NCBI GenBank assembly: GCA_913031095.1
Contig: CAJWGH010000077.1
Coordinates: 1-5,820 of the forward strand
From: an uncultured Chloroflexota bacterium
GTDB lineage: Bacteria; Chloroflexota; Dehalococcoidia; UBA3495
DNA length: 5,820 bases
Direction of reading: 5' to 3'
Positions 1 to 5,070 of this stretch are shown piece after piece; the first letter of the stretch is position 1; each line of letters begins with the position of its first letter. The notes beneath the pieces are model-generated. The model saw nothing but the letters and a program-made list of their open reading frames with translations. It did not search any database and was not told where the DNA came from. Both the position numbers and the translations under genes were made by a program.

Positions 1-63
1 TTGTTTCAGGAATAAGGCTCGCATATAGGTGGATTATAGTACGACTTGTATGTCTTGGAGCGT

Positions 64-92
64 ATACCGTTAACGTAGGGCTAACGTATAAT
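64..92 (+). promoter_or_regulatory. Candidate promoter of nfo cluster
   Basis: A perfect -10 hexamer, TATAAT, sits at 87-92. No good -35 box is found at the usual distance (64-69 reads ATACCG), and there is no extended -10 TG, so the promoter is weak or needs an activator. Transcription would start near 99, about 47 nt ahead of the nfo ATG at 146. The position inside the possible TTG-extended reading frame (TTG at 92) argues against that longer start. This is inferred from sequence only. Confidence 0.45.
71..88 (+). repeat. Direct repeat TAACGTA x2 at the -10 box
   Basis: The heptamer TAACGTA occurs at 71-77 and again at 82-88, an 11 bp period close to one helical turn. The second copy runs into the -10 box at 87-92. 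CGTATA also occurs at 61-66 and 85-90. The arrangement resembles an operator for a tandem-binding regulator, but at this length chance is not excluded. Confidence 0.35.
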
Positions 93-145
93 TGGTTCAG
101 CCTCCAAACGAGGGCGGTCAGTGTTTAAGTAGTTGGGGGTTAAAG

Positions 146-1003
146 ATGAAGATCGGGGCCCATGTTTCAACAGCAGGAGGAATCAGCAACGCTGTGGCCA
201 GGGGCCAAGAGATAGGCTGCGAGGCCATCCAGATATTCGGCTCATCGCCCCAGTCCTGGGCCTTTAAACCTGTGCCTGGAGAGCAGATCGAACTTTTTAG
301 GCAGGGCTTGGCAGATGCCAGGATTGGCCCGGTGTTTTTACATGCCATCTATCTGATCAACCTTGGAACTCCCAGCAAAGAGTCCCTAAAAAAGGGTATT
401 GTCTCTCTGATCAACTACATGAATCTAGCGGCTGATATCGGCGCTGTCGGGGTGATTGTGCACCCTGGGAGCCACGGAGGCAAAGGCTTCGAGGGAGTGC
501 TGCCTCAGGTGGTCGAGACTATCAAGGTTGTGTTGGATGCCTCCCCTGATGGGCCCATTCTGGCATTGGAGAACATGGCTGGTATGGGCCGACACATCGG
601 GGCCAAGTTCGGTGAACTTGGTGACATTCTCAAAGCGGTAGACAGCCCTCGGTTGAAGATATGTCTGGACACGCAGCACTCCTTCGCCGCCGGCTACGAT
701 TTGACCAACCTTGAAGGGGTTCGGGCCACGTTGGACGAGCTGGATGCCGGACCCGGATGTGCCAACGTAGCGGCCGTCCACGCTAATGATTCCAGGCGGG
801 CCTGCGGATCTGGGATCGACCGTCACGACAATATCGGCGACGGTTTCATCGGCGAAGAGGGATTTGCTGCCATCATGGCGAATCCAGTCTTTTCAGACGT
901 TCCCTTCTTTCTGGAGGTGCCTGGTTTCGAAGGCAAAGGCCCTGACCAGAAGAACATCGACATCTTAAAGAAGATCAGAAATCAGGTCGGATTATCAGAT
1001 TGA
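146..1003 (+). CDS. nfo: Endonuclease IV (AP endonuclease)
   Basis: Endonuclease IV cleaves DNA 5' of abasic sites and removes blocked 3' ends in base-excision repair, using a trinuclear zinc centre in a TIM barrel. The 285 aa product has the family's usual length (E. coli 285). All nine zinc ligands are visible: H66, H106, E142, D175, H178, H212, D225, H227 and E257. Their spacing is nearly that of the E. coli enzyme, and Y69 follows H66 in the YLINL motif. Family signatures include HPGSH (106-110), ENMAGMG (142-148), DTQHSFAAGYD (175-185) and the DRHDNIGDG stretch (225-233). The ATG at 146 is chosen because conserved sequence (MKIGAHVS) begins there and a GGGGGT Shine-Dalgarno lies at 135-140. 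The upstream TTG at 92 overlaps the likely promoter. It is the first gene of a three-gene cluster, 37 nt ahead of the next. Minor oddity: Q177 where E. coli has Cys (DTCH). Confidence 0.96.
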   Translation: MKIGAHVSTAGGISNAVARGQEIGCEAIQIFGSSPQSWAFKPVPGEQIELFRQGLADARIGPVFLHAIYLINLGTPSKESLKKGIVSLINYMNLAADIGAVGVIVHPGSHGGKGFEGVLPQVVETIKVVLDASPDGPILALENMAGMGRHIGAKFGELGDILKAVDSPRLKICLDTQHSFAAGYDLTNLEGVRATLDELDAGPGCANVAAVHANDSRRACGSGIDRHDNIGDGFIGEEGFAAIMANPVFSDVPFFLEVPGFEGKGPDQKNIDILKKIRNQVGLSD

Positions 1004-1040
1004 TGGAAGGTAATACTTTGAAGCAAATAGGGATTTCCTG

Positions 1041-1409
1041 GTGATTAGAATGACCAACCGGGAGTTCGTGCAGCTGGTGCGCCAGGCTTATGTGGACATG
1101 CCGGCCCACGTTGTCCAGGCGTTGGACAATGTGGGCGTAGTGGTTGAAGAGTGGCCTGGGCTCGACGAACGGGACCTGACCAGCCGAGATGGCACCCTCT
1201 TCGGTCTTTACCAAGGCGTTCCGATGACAGAGCGTGAAGGCGGAGATCCGATGCTGCCGGACAAGATTGTCATCTACCGTCAACCCATCTTGCGCAGCTG
1301 CTCCACTCGCACCGAGGCCGAATATGAGATTAAGGCAACGCTGTGGCACGAGATTGGGCATTACCTCGGCATGAGCGAGGACGACCTGCACCGGCTGGGT
1401 TACGGCTGA
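1041..1409 (+). CDS. Zincin-like metallopeptidase family protein (PF06262-like)
   Basis: A 122 aa protein resembling the small DUF1025/Zincin_1 family, compact zincin folds of about 110-140 aa whose substrates are unknown. The key motif is HEIGH at residues 103-107 within LWHEIGHYLGM, followed by E113 and D114. This gives HExxHxxGxx(E), so H103 and H107 are likely zinc ligands, E104 the catalytic base and E113 or D114 a candidate third ligand. The N-terminal segment (FVQLVRQAY, then VQALDNVGVVVEEWP) and the middle LFGLYQGVP are typical of the family. There is no signal peptide or membrane segment, so it is probably cytosolic. The GTG at 1041 is preferred because AGGGA at 1029-1033 sits 7 nt upstream; the ATG at 1050 is the alternative. 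Its stop codon overlaps the pgpA start (TGATG). Family assignment is fairly sure; peptidase activity and role are not established. Confidence 0.85.
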   Translation: MIRMTNREFVQLVRQAYVDMPAHVVQALDNVGVVVEEWPGLDERDLTSRDGTLFGLYQGVPMTEREGGDPMLPDKIVIYRQPILRSCSTRTEAEYEIKATLWHEIGHYLGMSEDDLHRLGYG

Positions 1410-1870
1410 TGGCCGATATGATTAGCCGAGGCGGAAGGGCAATAGGTACAGGGATGGGACTAGGGCTGGCCCCCATAGCTCCGGCCACGGCGGCTAGCCT
1501 GGCGGCGGTGGTGGTGTACGGGTTCTCGCCGCTAGATGAAGACTCGATAGGGTTCTTTCTGCTCTGTGCGCTTGGTTCCCTAGTTGGCATTTTGGCCTGC
1601 CAGACTCTGATCACTGAGGCTGACCATGACCCGAAGCGGGCGGTTTGGGACGAGTTTGTCGGCATGTGGATCACCTGCCTATTGCTGCCTAAGACATTGC
1701 CCTGGCTGGCTGCCGCATTCTTGGTGTTTCGGGTGTTGGATATCCTGAAGCCATGGCCGATACGTCGGCTCGAGGGTCTGCCCGGAGGTTTGGGCATCAT
1801 GGCTGATGACGTGGTGGCTGGAGTGGTTGGAGCCGTTGGGTTGAACGCGGTTTACCAAACTTTCTTCTAG
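1409..1870 (+). CDS. pgpA: Phosphatidylglycerophosphatase A
   Basis: PgpA is an integral membrane phosphatase that converts phosphatidylglycerophosphate to phosphatidylglycerol, the last step of PG synthesis. The 153 aa product matches the family in length and in its ordered motifs: the N-terminal GMGLGLAPIAP loop (15-25), D74-P75 followed by WDEFVG with D81 and E82, FRVLDILKPWPI (107-118) with R108, D111 and K114, and GGLGIMADDVVAG (126-138) with the acidic pair D133-D134. Hydrophobic stretches near 27-38, 47-66, 85-110 and 135-147 fit several membrane passes. The ATG at 1409 shares one base with the upstream stop codon (TGATG) and has no strong Shine-Dalgarno, which suggests translational coupling to the zincin gene. 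The usual APGT near the N-terminus reads APAT (24-27), a mild deviation. The active-site acidic residues are intact, so it is probably functional. Confidence 0.93.
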   Translation: MADMISRGGRAIGTGMGLGLAPIAPATAASLAAVVVYGFSPLDEDSIGFFLLCALGSLVGILACQTLITEADHDPKRAVWDEFVGMWITCLLLPKTLPWLAAAFLVFRVLDILKPWPIRRLEGLPGGLGIMADDVVAGVVGAVGLNAVYQTFF

Positions 1871-1893
1871 GCGTCCCTACCGGGCCTGTTCCG

Positions 1894-1922
1894 TTGTCCG
1901 TCTACAACCCCTGTGTTACAAT
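1894..1922 (+). promoter_or_regulatory. Sigma-70-type promoter of rpsB operon
   Basis: TTGTCC at 1894-1899 (4 of 6 to TTGACA) and TACAAT at 1917-1922 (5 of 6 to TATAAT) are separated by exactly 17 bp. A TG at 1914-1915 makes it an extended -10. The predicted start is near 1929, giving a 5' leader of about 140 nt before the rpsB ATG. It begins only 24 bp after the pgpA stop, and no intrinsic terminator is visible between them, so some read-through from pgpA is possible. Confidence 0.75.
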
Positions 1923-1929
1923 CCGACTA

Positions 1930-2070
1930 GCATCAACCAGACCCGTTCCAGGGTCGCCCTAGGCGTCGGACTGGAGGACTGGGTAGGGGATTTTGCGAGT
2001 CACGCTGCCTCCCGCGGCGGACTCTTGGACGTAACCGGCCAGACCAGCCGGTAAAAGGAATGGATAGTCT
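1930..2070 (+). promoter_or_regulatory. Structured rpsB mRNA leader, candidate autoregulatory element
   Basis: The leader can form three local hairpins. The first pairs GACCC (1940-1944) with GGGTC (1951-1955) around a 6 nt loop. The second and strongest is 1997-2024: GAGTC, a bulged A, then CGCTGC, a CTCCC loop, and GCGGCG-GACTC returning, for 11 pairs including one G-U. The third pairs ACCGGC (2034-2039) with GCCGGT (2047-2052), ending 4 nt before the Shine-Dalgarno core AAGGA. GGAGG at 1973-1977 is complementary to CCTCC at 2008-2012, so a loop pseudoknot is possible. In E. coli S2 represses its own operon through a structured rpsB leader. An equivalent role here is inference, and I do not recognise a specific known RNA family. 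Confidence 0.5.
2055..2059 (+). promoter_or_regulatory. Ribosome binding site deciding the rpsB start
   Basis: AAGGA at 2055-2059, inside a longer A-rich AAAAGGAA, lies 11 nt before the ATG at 2071. That spacing is slightly long but usable. No comparable site precedes the ATG at 2206, where a family-length S2 would begin. The long N-terminal form is therefore the supported one. Confidence 0.6.
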
Positions 2071-3183
2071 ATGGTTGAGTCCTTAGATCTTCCCGAAGAG
2101 CCGACAGCAGAAGCGCCTCAGTCAGCCCCAGATACAGCAGTAGCCACTGCACCAGAACCCACCCCGGCCGATCCTGCGGCACCTCCGGTTCGGGAACACC
2201 TAACCATGAAAGCCCTTCTCGAGGCGGGCGTCCACTTCGGGCATCAGACCCGGCGTTGGAACCCCACGATGAAGAAATATATCTTCACCCAGAGAAACGG
2301 CATTCACATCATCGACCTTCAACAGACCTTAGGCATGATTAACAACGTTTACCAAGAGATGGTGGATCTTGTGGCGGAAGGTGGCAAAGTCCTCTTCGTT
2401 GGGACTAAGCGCCAGGCCCAAGAGGTCATTCAGAGTGAAGCAGAACGTTGTGGCATGTTATACGTCAACCAGCGATGGCTGGGCGGCACCATGACCAATT
2501 TCCAGACCATCCGCACCCGCATCAACTATATGCTGGACCTTCAGCAGAAGCGGGACCAGGGATATTTCCGGCTGCTTCCCAAGAAAGAAGGAGTCAAACT
2601 ACGCGACACATTGAACCGGCTGGAGAAGTATTTCACTGGCGTCCGAGATATGACTGAGGTGCCAAAGGCTATCTTCGTCATAGACATCGGCCGGGAAGAT
2701 ATTTGTATCGCGGAAGCCCAACGCATGGGAATCGATATCTTCGCGATCGTGGACTCTGATTGCGACCCCAACAAAGTTGACCATATCATCCCTGGCAATG
2801 ACGACGCGGTCCGCTCCATTCGATTGATTACCAACCGCATGGCGACCGCCGTCCTTGAGGGCTTAGCCTTACGTGAAGCTAAAGAACAAGCCCGCATCGA
2901 AGACATGGCTGAAGTTGATGAGTCTCAGTTTATGACGGCTTATGTGTCGCCAGACGATGAAGAGGAAGAAGGCCTACCGGAGATGGAGGGCTTGGATACC
3001 GCCACCGTTGCCGAGATTGCCCCTGCGGCGGCCGCTGCCATTACACCTGTGGCTGAGCCCGAGGTGGAAGAAGAACCGGTACCTGAAGCTACGATAGAAG
3101 AACCTGCTGCAGAGGCCGCCGAGCCTGAGGCAGCACCTGAGCCTGAGGCAGCAGAAGCAAACGAGGAACCATCAGAAGGGTAG
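2071..3183 (+). CDS. rpsB: 30S ribosomal protein S2 (uS2), with long N- and C-terminal tails
   Basis: S2 binds late in 30S assembly between head and body and is needed to recruit S1 where present. The conserved core begins around residue 44 (LTMKALLEAGVHFGHQ, then TRRWNP at 60-65) and continues through GIHIIDLQQT, VLFVGTKRQAQ, NQRWLGGTMTNF, FVIDIGRED, AIVDSDCDPN and the IRLITNRM helix to about residue 273. The 370 aa product is much longer than the usual 230-260 aa. Residues 1-43 are a Pro/Ala/Glu-rich acidic extension. Residues 291-370 form a tail of 24 Glu and 3 Asp with no Lys, Arg or His, rich in Ala and Pro and probably disordered. The start at 2071 is supported by an upstream Shine-Dalgarno; the ATG at 2206 would give a family-like N-terminus but lacks one. 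It is first in the operon, 56 nt before tsf. Identity is certain; the role of the tails is unknown. Confidence 0.98.
   Translation: MVESLDLPEEPTAEAPQSAPDTAVATAPEPTPADPAAPPVREHLTMKALLEAGVHFGHQTRRWNPTMKKYIFTQRNGIHIIDLQQTLGMINNVYQEMVDLVAEGGKVLFVGTKRQAQEVIQSEAERCGMLYVNQRWLGGTMTNFQTIRTRINYMLDLQQKRDQGYFRLLPKKEGVKLRDTLNRLEKYFTGVRDMTEVPKAIFVIDIGREDICIAEAQRMGIDIFAIVDSDCDPNKVDHIIPGNDDAVRSIRLITNRMATAVLEGLALREAKEQARIEDMAEVDESQFMTAYVSPDDEEEEGLPEMEGLDTATVAEIAPAAAAAITPVAEPEVEEEPVPEATIEEPAAEAAEPEAAPEPEAAEANEEPSEG
3121..3156 (+). repeat. 18-bp tandem repeat in the rpsB tail
   Basis: Two adjacent 18 bp units (3121-3138 and 3139-3156) both begin GAGCCTGAGGCAGCA and differ only in the last three bases. They encode EPEAAP and EPEAAE in the S2 tail. 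This suggests recent in-frame duplication by slippage. Confidence 0.8.
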
Positions 3184-3208
3184 ATGTCTGAGGGTCCCAT
3201 TCTAAGTT

Positions 3209-3221
3209 CAGCCCCGGGCTG
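3209..3221 (+). other. Small hairpin between rpsB and tsf
   Basis: CAGCC (3209-3213) and GGCTG (3217-3221) can form a GC-rich 5 bp stem with a CCG loop. No U-run follows, so it is not a standard terminator. It ends 6 nt before the tsf Shine-Dalgarno and could affect tsf translation or mRNA stability. It is a weak call because of its small size. Confidence 0.3.
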
Positions 3222-3227
3222 GCTAAT

Positions 3228-3232
3228 AGGAG
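3228..3232 (+). promoter_or_regulatory. Ribosome binding site deciding the TTG start of tsf
   Basis: AGGAG at 3228-3232 is 7 nt before the TTG at 3240, an ideal spacing. The protein N-terminus from this TTG aligns with the conserved start of EF-Ts, and no ATG or GTG in frame serves better. Confidence 0.8.
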
Positions 3233-3239
3233 CGACAAA

Positions 3240-3743
3240 TTGGCGGTCGATGTTACATTAGTCCGGACTCTGCGCGACCAGACAGGCGCAGGGATTATGG
3301 ATTGCAAGCAAGCACTTGAAGATTCTGGTGGCGATATTGAAAAGGCGGCTAAAGCCCTTAGAGAGAAGGGTGTAGCCAGCGCAACAAAGCGAGTTGGCCG
3401 AGACACCAATGAAGGCGTCATCGAGACGTACTTGCATACCGGTGGTCGTGTAGGAGCTATGGTTGAGCTTGGCTGCGAGACCGACTTCGTCGCCAGGACC
3501 GACGAATTTCAAAAACTGGCCCATGACATCGCCATGCAAGTCGCGGCCATGGGCCCAATCTACGTCGACAAAGACGAGATTGAAGATGGGGATGACCGTC
3601 CTCCAGCCCAGATTAGCTTGATGCAGCAGCCTTTCATTAAGAATAGCTCCTCGTCTGTTGGAGAGATGGTCACGGAGTTGGCTGGAAAAGTAGGAGAGAA
3701 CATACGAGTGGTCCGGTTCACTCGATTAGCAGTCGGCGAATAG
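3240..3743 (+). CDS. tsf: Elongation factor Ts, short form
   Basis: EF-Ts is the nucleotide exchange factor for EF-Tu, displacing GDP in the cytosol. The 167 aa product has the N-terminal UBA-like domain (about 1-45) with TGAGIMDCKQAL (15-26), ALREKG (39-44) and the R-x-x-N-E-G stretch. It also has the exchange motif TDFVAR at 81-86, where D82 and F83 are the residues that insert next to the EF-Tu magnesium site. It lacks the second half of the core domain found in the roughly 280 aa E. coli protein. That resembles the short EF-Ts of Thermus, which works as a dimer, and the similarly short ones of Chloroflexota. The stretch 128-135 (LMQQPFIK) and the final VGENI and RVVRF match the expected C-terminal end, so this is a natural short form and not a truncation. 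The start is TTG with a strong Shine-Dalgarno. Only 13 nt separate it from pyrH. Confidence 0.96.
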   Translation: MAVDVTLVRTLRDQTGAGIMDCKQALEDSGGDIEKAAKALREKGVASATKRVGRDTNEGVIETYLHTGGRVGAMVELGCETDFVARTDEFQKLAHDIAMQVAAMGPIYVDKDEIEDGDDRPPAQISLMQQPFIKNSSSSVGEMVTELAGKVGENIRVVRFTRLAVGE

Positions 3744-3756
3744 CCAATAGCAAGGT

Positions 3757-4482
3757 ATGGCTGAACCTAGATACCGTCGTGTAATGCTCAAGATCAGCGG
3801 TGAGTCTCTCAAGGGAGACACTCCGTTTGGTATTGACCCCACAGCAGTAAATTATCTCTCAGAGCAGATTGGCGAAGCGGTCGAGTTGGGAGTGGAAGTT
3901 TCTGTGGTCATGGGAGGAGGAAATATCTGGAGGGGAGAGGCGGCCGAATCCAGGGGTATGGACCGGGCAACCGCCGACTACGCTGGTATGCTAGCTACCA
4001 TCATCAACGCACTGGCTCTTCAAGATGGCCTAGAACAGCAGGGTATAGACGTCCGGACTCAGAGCGCCCTGCAGATGCAGGCTGTGGCTGAACCATACAT
4101 CCGTCGCCGGGCCATTCGTCACTTGGAAAAAGGGAGGGTGGTGCTTTTTGCGGCCGGCACAGGGAACCCGTATATGACCACCGACACCGCGTCCGCGTTG
4201 CGGGCCCTGGAAATCAATGCCGACGTCCTGCTGATGGCTAAGAACAACGTTGATGGGGTCTATGACTCCGACCCCAACGAGAATCCCGACGCCGTAAGAT
4301 TTGGAACTTTGGACTATATGGATGCCCTGAGTAGGCGGTTGGACGTGATGGATTCTACTGCATTGTCACTCTGTATGGATAACCAATTACCCATAGTGGT
4401 CTTCAACGTGTTTGAACCGGGGACGATGGCCAACATTCTCAATGGTCAAACCGTGGGCACTCTAATTATTGGGAGGGACTGA
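3757..4482 (+). CDS. pyrH: Uridylate (UMP) kinase
   Basis: PyrH phosphorylates UMP to UDP with ATP, feeding pyrimidine nucleotide and sugar-nucleotide synthesis, and acts as a cytosolic hexamer of the amino-acid-kinase fold. The 241 aa product shows KISGES (12-17), MGGGNIWRG (52-60), [10 protein letters not shown] (69-78) with the UMP-binding D74, NPYMTTDTA with T141, T142 and D143, and DGVYDSDP (166-173) in the ATP site. KNNVDGVY has the one-residue-longer form seen in Bacillus-type enzymes, compared with ATKVDGV in E. coli. [13 protein letters not shown] also matches the Gram-positive type. The ATG at 3757 places the conserved [11 protein letters not shown] at residue 6. The only purine-rich site, AAGG at 3752-3755, is 1 nt from the ATG and too close, so translation may rely on coupling to tsf. 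Confidence 0.97.
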   Translation: MAEPRYRRVMLKISGESLKGDTPFGIDPTAVNYLSEQIGEAVELGVEVSVVMGGGNIWRGEAAESRGMDRATADYAGMLATIINALALQDGLEQQGIDVRTQSALQMQAVAEPYIRRRAIRHLEKGRVVLFAAGTGNPYMTTDTASALRALEINADVLLMAKNNVDGVYDSDPNENPDAVRFGTLDYMDALSRRLDVMDSTALSLCMDNQLPIVVFNVFEPGTMANILNGQTVGTLIIGRD

Positions 4483-4484
4483 AT

Positions 4485-5066
4485 ATGCCTCCGAAAGGTG
4501 ACGACTCTACCCCTGAAGCTGTGCTATCCGAAGTATCCACCAAGATGGACCGTGCTGTGGAGGCCTTCAAGCGTGACCTGACCCAGCTCCGAACAGGGCG
4601 GGCCACCCCAGCGCTAGTGGAGAACATCGAGGTCGATTATTACGGTTCGATGACACCACTGAAACAGATTGCTTCCATATCCGCTCCCGATGCCAGGGCC
4701 ATTATGATTCAGCCTTATGACGTCAGTTCTATGCGGGAGATTGAAAAGAGCCTGATGAGTTCAGATATGGGCTTCAATCCGTCCAACGATGGCGCAACCA
4801 TCACGGTGCCCATTCCCCAGTTGACCCAAGAACGCCGCCGAGAGATGGTCAAACTGCTCAAGGGCAAGATTGAAGAAGGCAAGATATCCGTCAGGAACGT
4901 GCGGCGTGACGGCCTGGAGTCGCTGCGGAAACTCGAGAAAGATAAATCAATCTCTCAAGACGATGGCCGCCGATCCCAAGACCAACTGCAAAAGACCACT
5001 GATGGTCACACCAAGCTGATTGATGAGACAGGGTCCGCCAAAGAGGCGGAGATACTTCAGGTCTAA
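4485..5066 (+). CDS. frr: Ribosome recycling factor
   Basis: RRF works with EF-G to split post-termination ribosomes. The 193 aa product is close to the usual 185. It has the three-helix-bundle signature: LRTGRATPALVENIEVDYYG (35-54) with R36, G38, R39 and P42, then the beta-rich domain (TPLKQIASISAPD, IMIQPYD). The returning helices carry LTQERRREMVKLLK and the VRNVRRDG stretch, which contains the conserved basic residues for 50S contact. The ATG at 4485 has GGGAGG at 4471-4476 at 8 nt spacing and adds about 10 residues to the usual N-terminus. A GTG at 4521 would give a family-like start but lacks a Shine-Dalgarno. It begins 2 nt after the pyrH stop and ends 4 nt before uppS, so it is cotranscribed with both. 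Confidence 0.97.
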   Translation: MPPKGDDSTPEAVLSEVSTKMDRAVEAFKRDLTQLRTGRATPALVENIEVDYYGSMTPLKQIASISAPDARAIMIQPYDVSSMREIEKSLMSSDMGFNPSNDGATITVPIPQLTQERRREMVKLLKGKIEEGKISVRNVRRDGLESLRKLEKDKSISQDDGRRSQDQLQKTTDGHTKLIDETGSAKEAEILQV

Positions 5067-5070
5067 CACA

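Noticed and set aside
1..60. Further promoter-like boxes (TTGTTT at 1, TATAGT at 35)
   Set aside because: AT-rich sequence gives many partial matches. None has both boxes as good as those at 1894-1922, and the upstream gene context is outside the window.
92..145. TTG-started N-terminal extension of nfo by 18 residues
   Set aside because: The family N-terminus begins at the ATG at 146, a Shine-Dalgarno precedes it, and the extension overlaps the TATAAT box.
425..826. Long open frame on the minus strand inside nfo
   Set aside because: It is antisense to a clearly conserved gene, resembles no family I recognise and has no promoter or ribosome site.
1003..1044. Thirteen-codon frame overlapping the nfo stop (ATG at 1003)
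   Set aside because: It has no Shine-Dalgarno, no recognisable peptide and is too short to support.
1330..1800. 156-codon minus-strand frame opposite pgpA
   Set aside because: pgpA motifs on the + strand explain the region. The antisense protein is Ser/Pro/Arg-rich, typical of a shadow frame.
1869..1887. Possible terminator after pgpA (AGGC/GCCT stem)
   Set aside because: Only 4 bp with an 11 nt loop and no T-run, so not a credible intrinsic terminator.
2060..2086. Eight-codon frame from an ATG at 2060 overlapping the rpsB start
   Set aside because: The Shine-Dalgarno is about 1 nt away from that ATG, too close for initiation, so it is probably chance.
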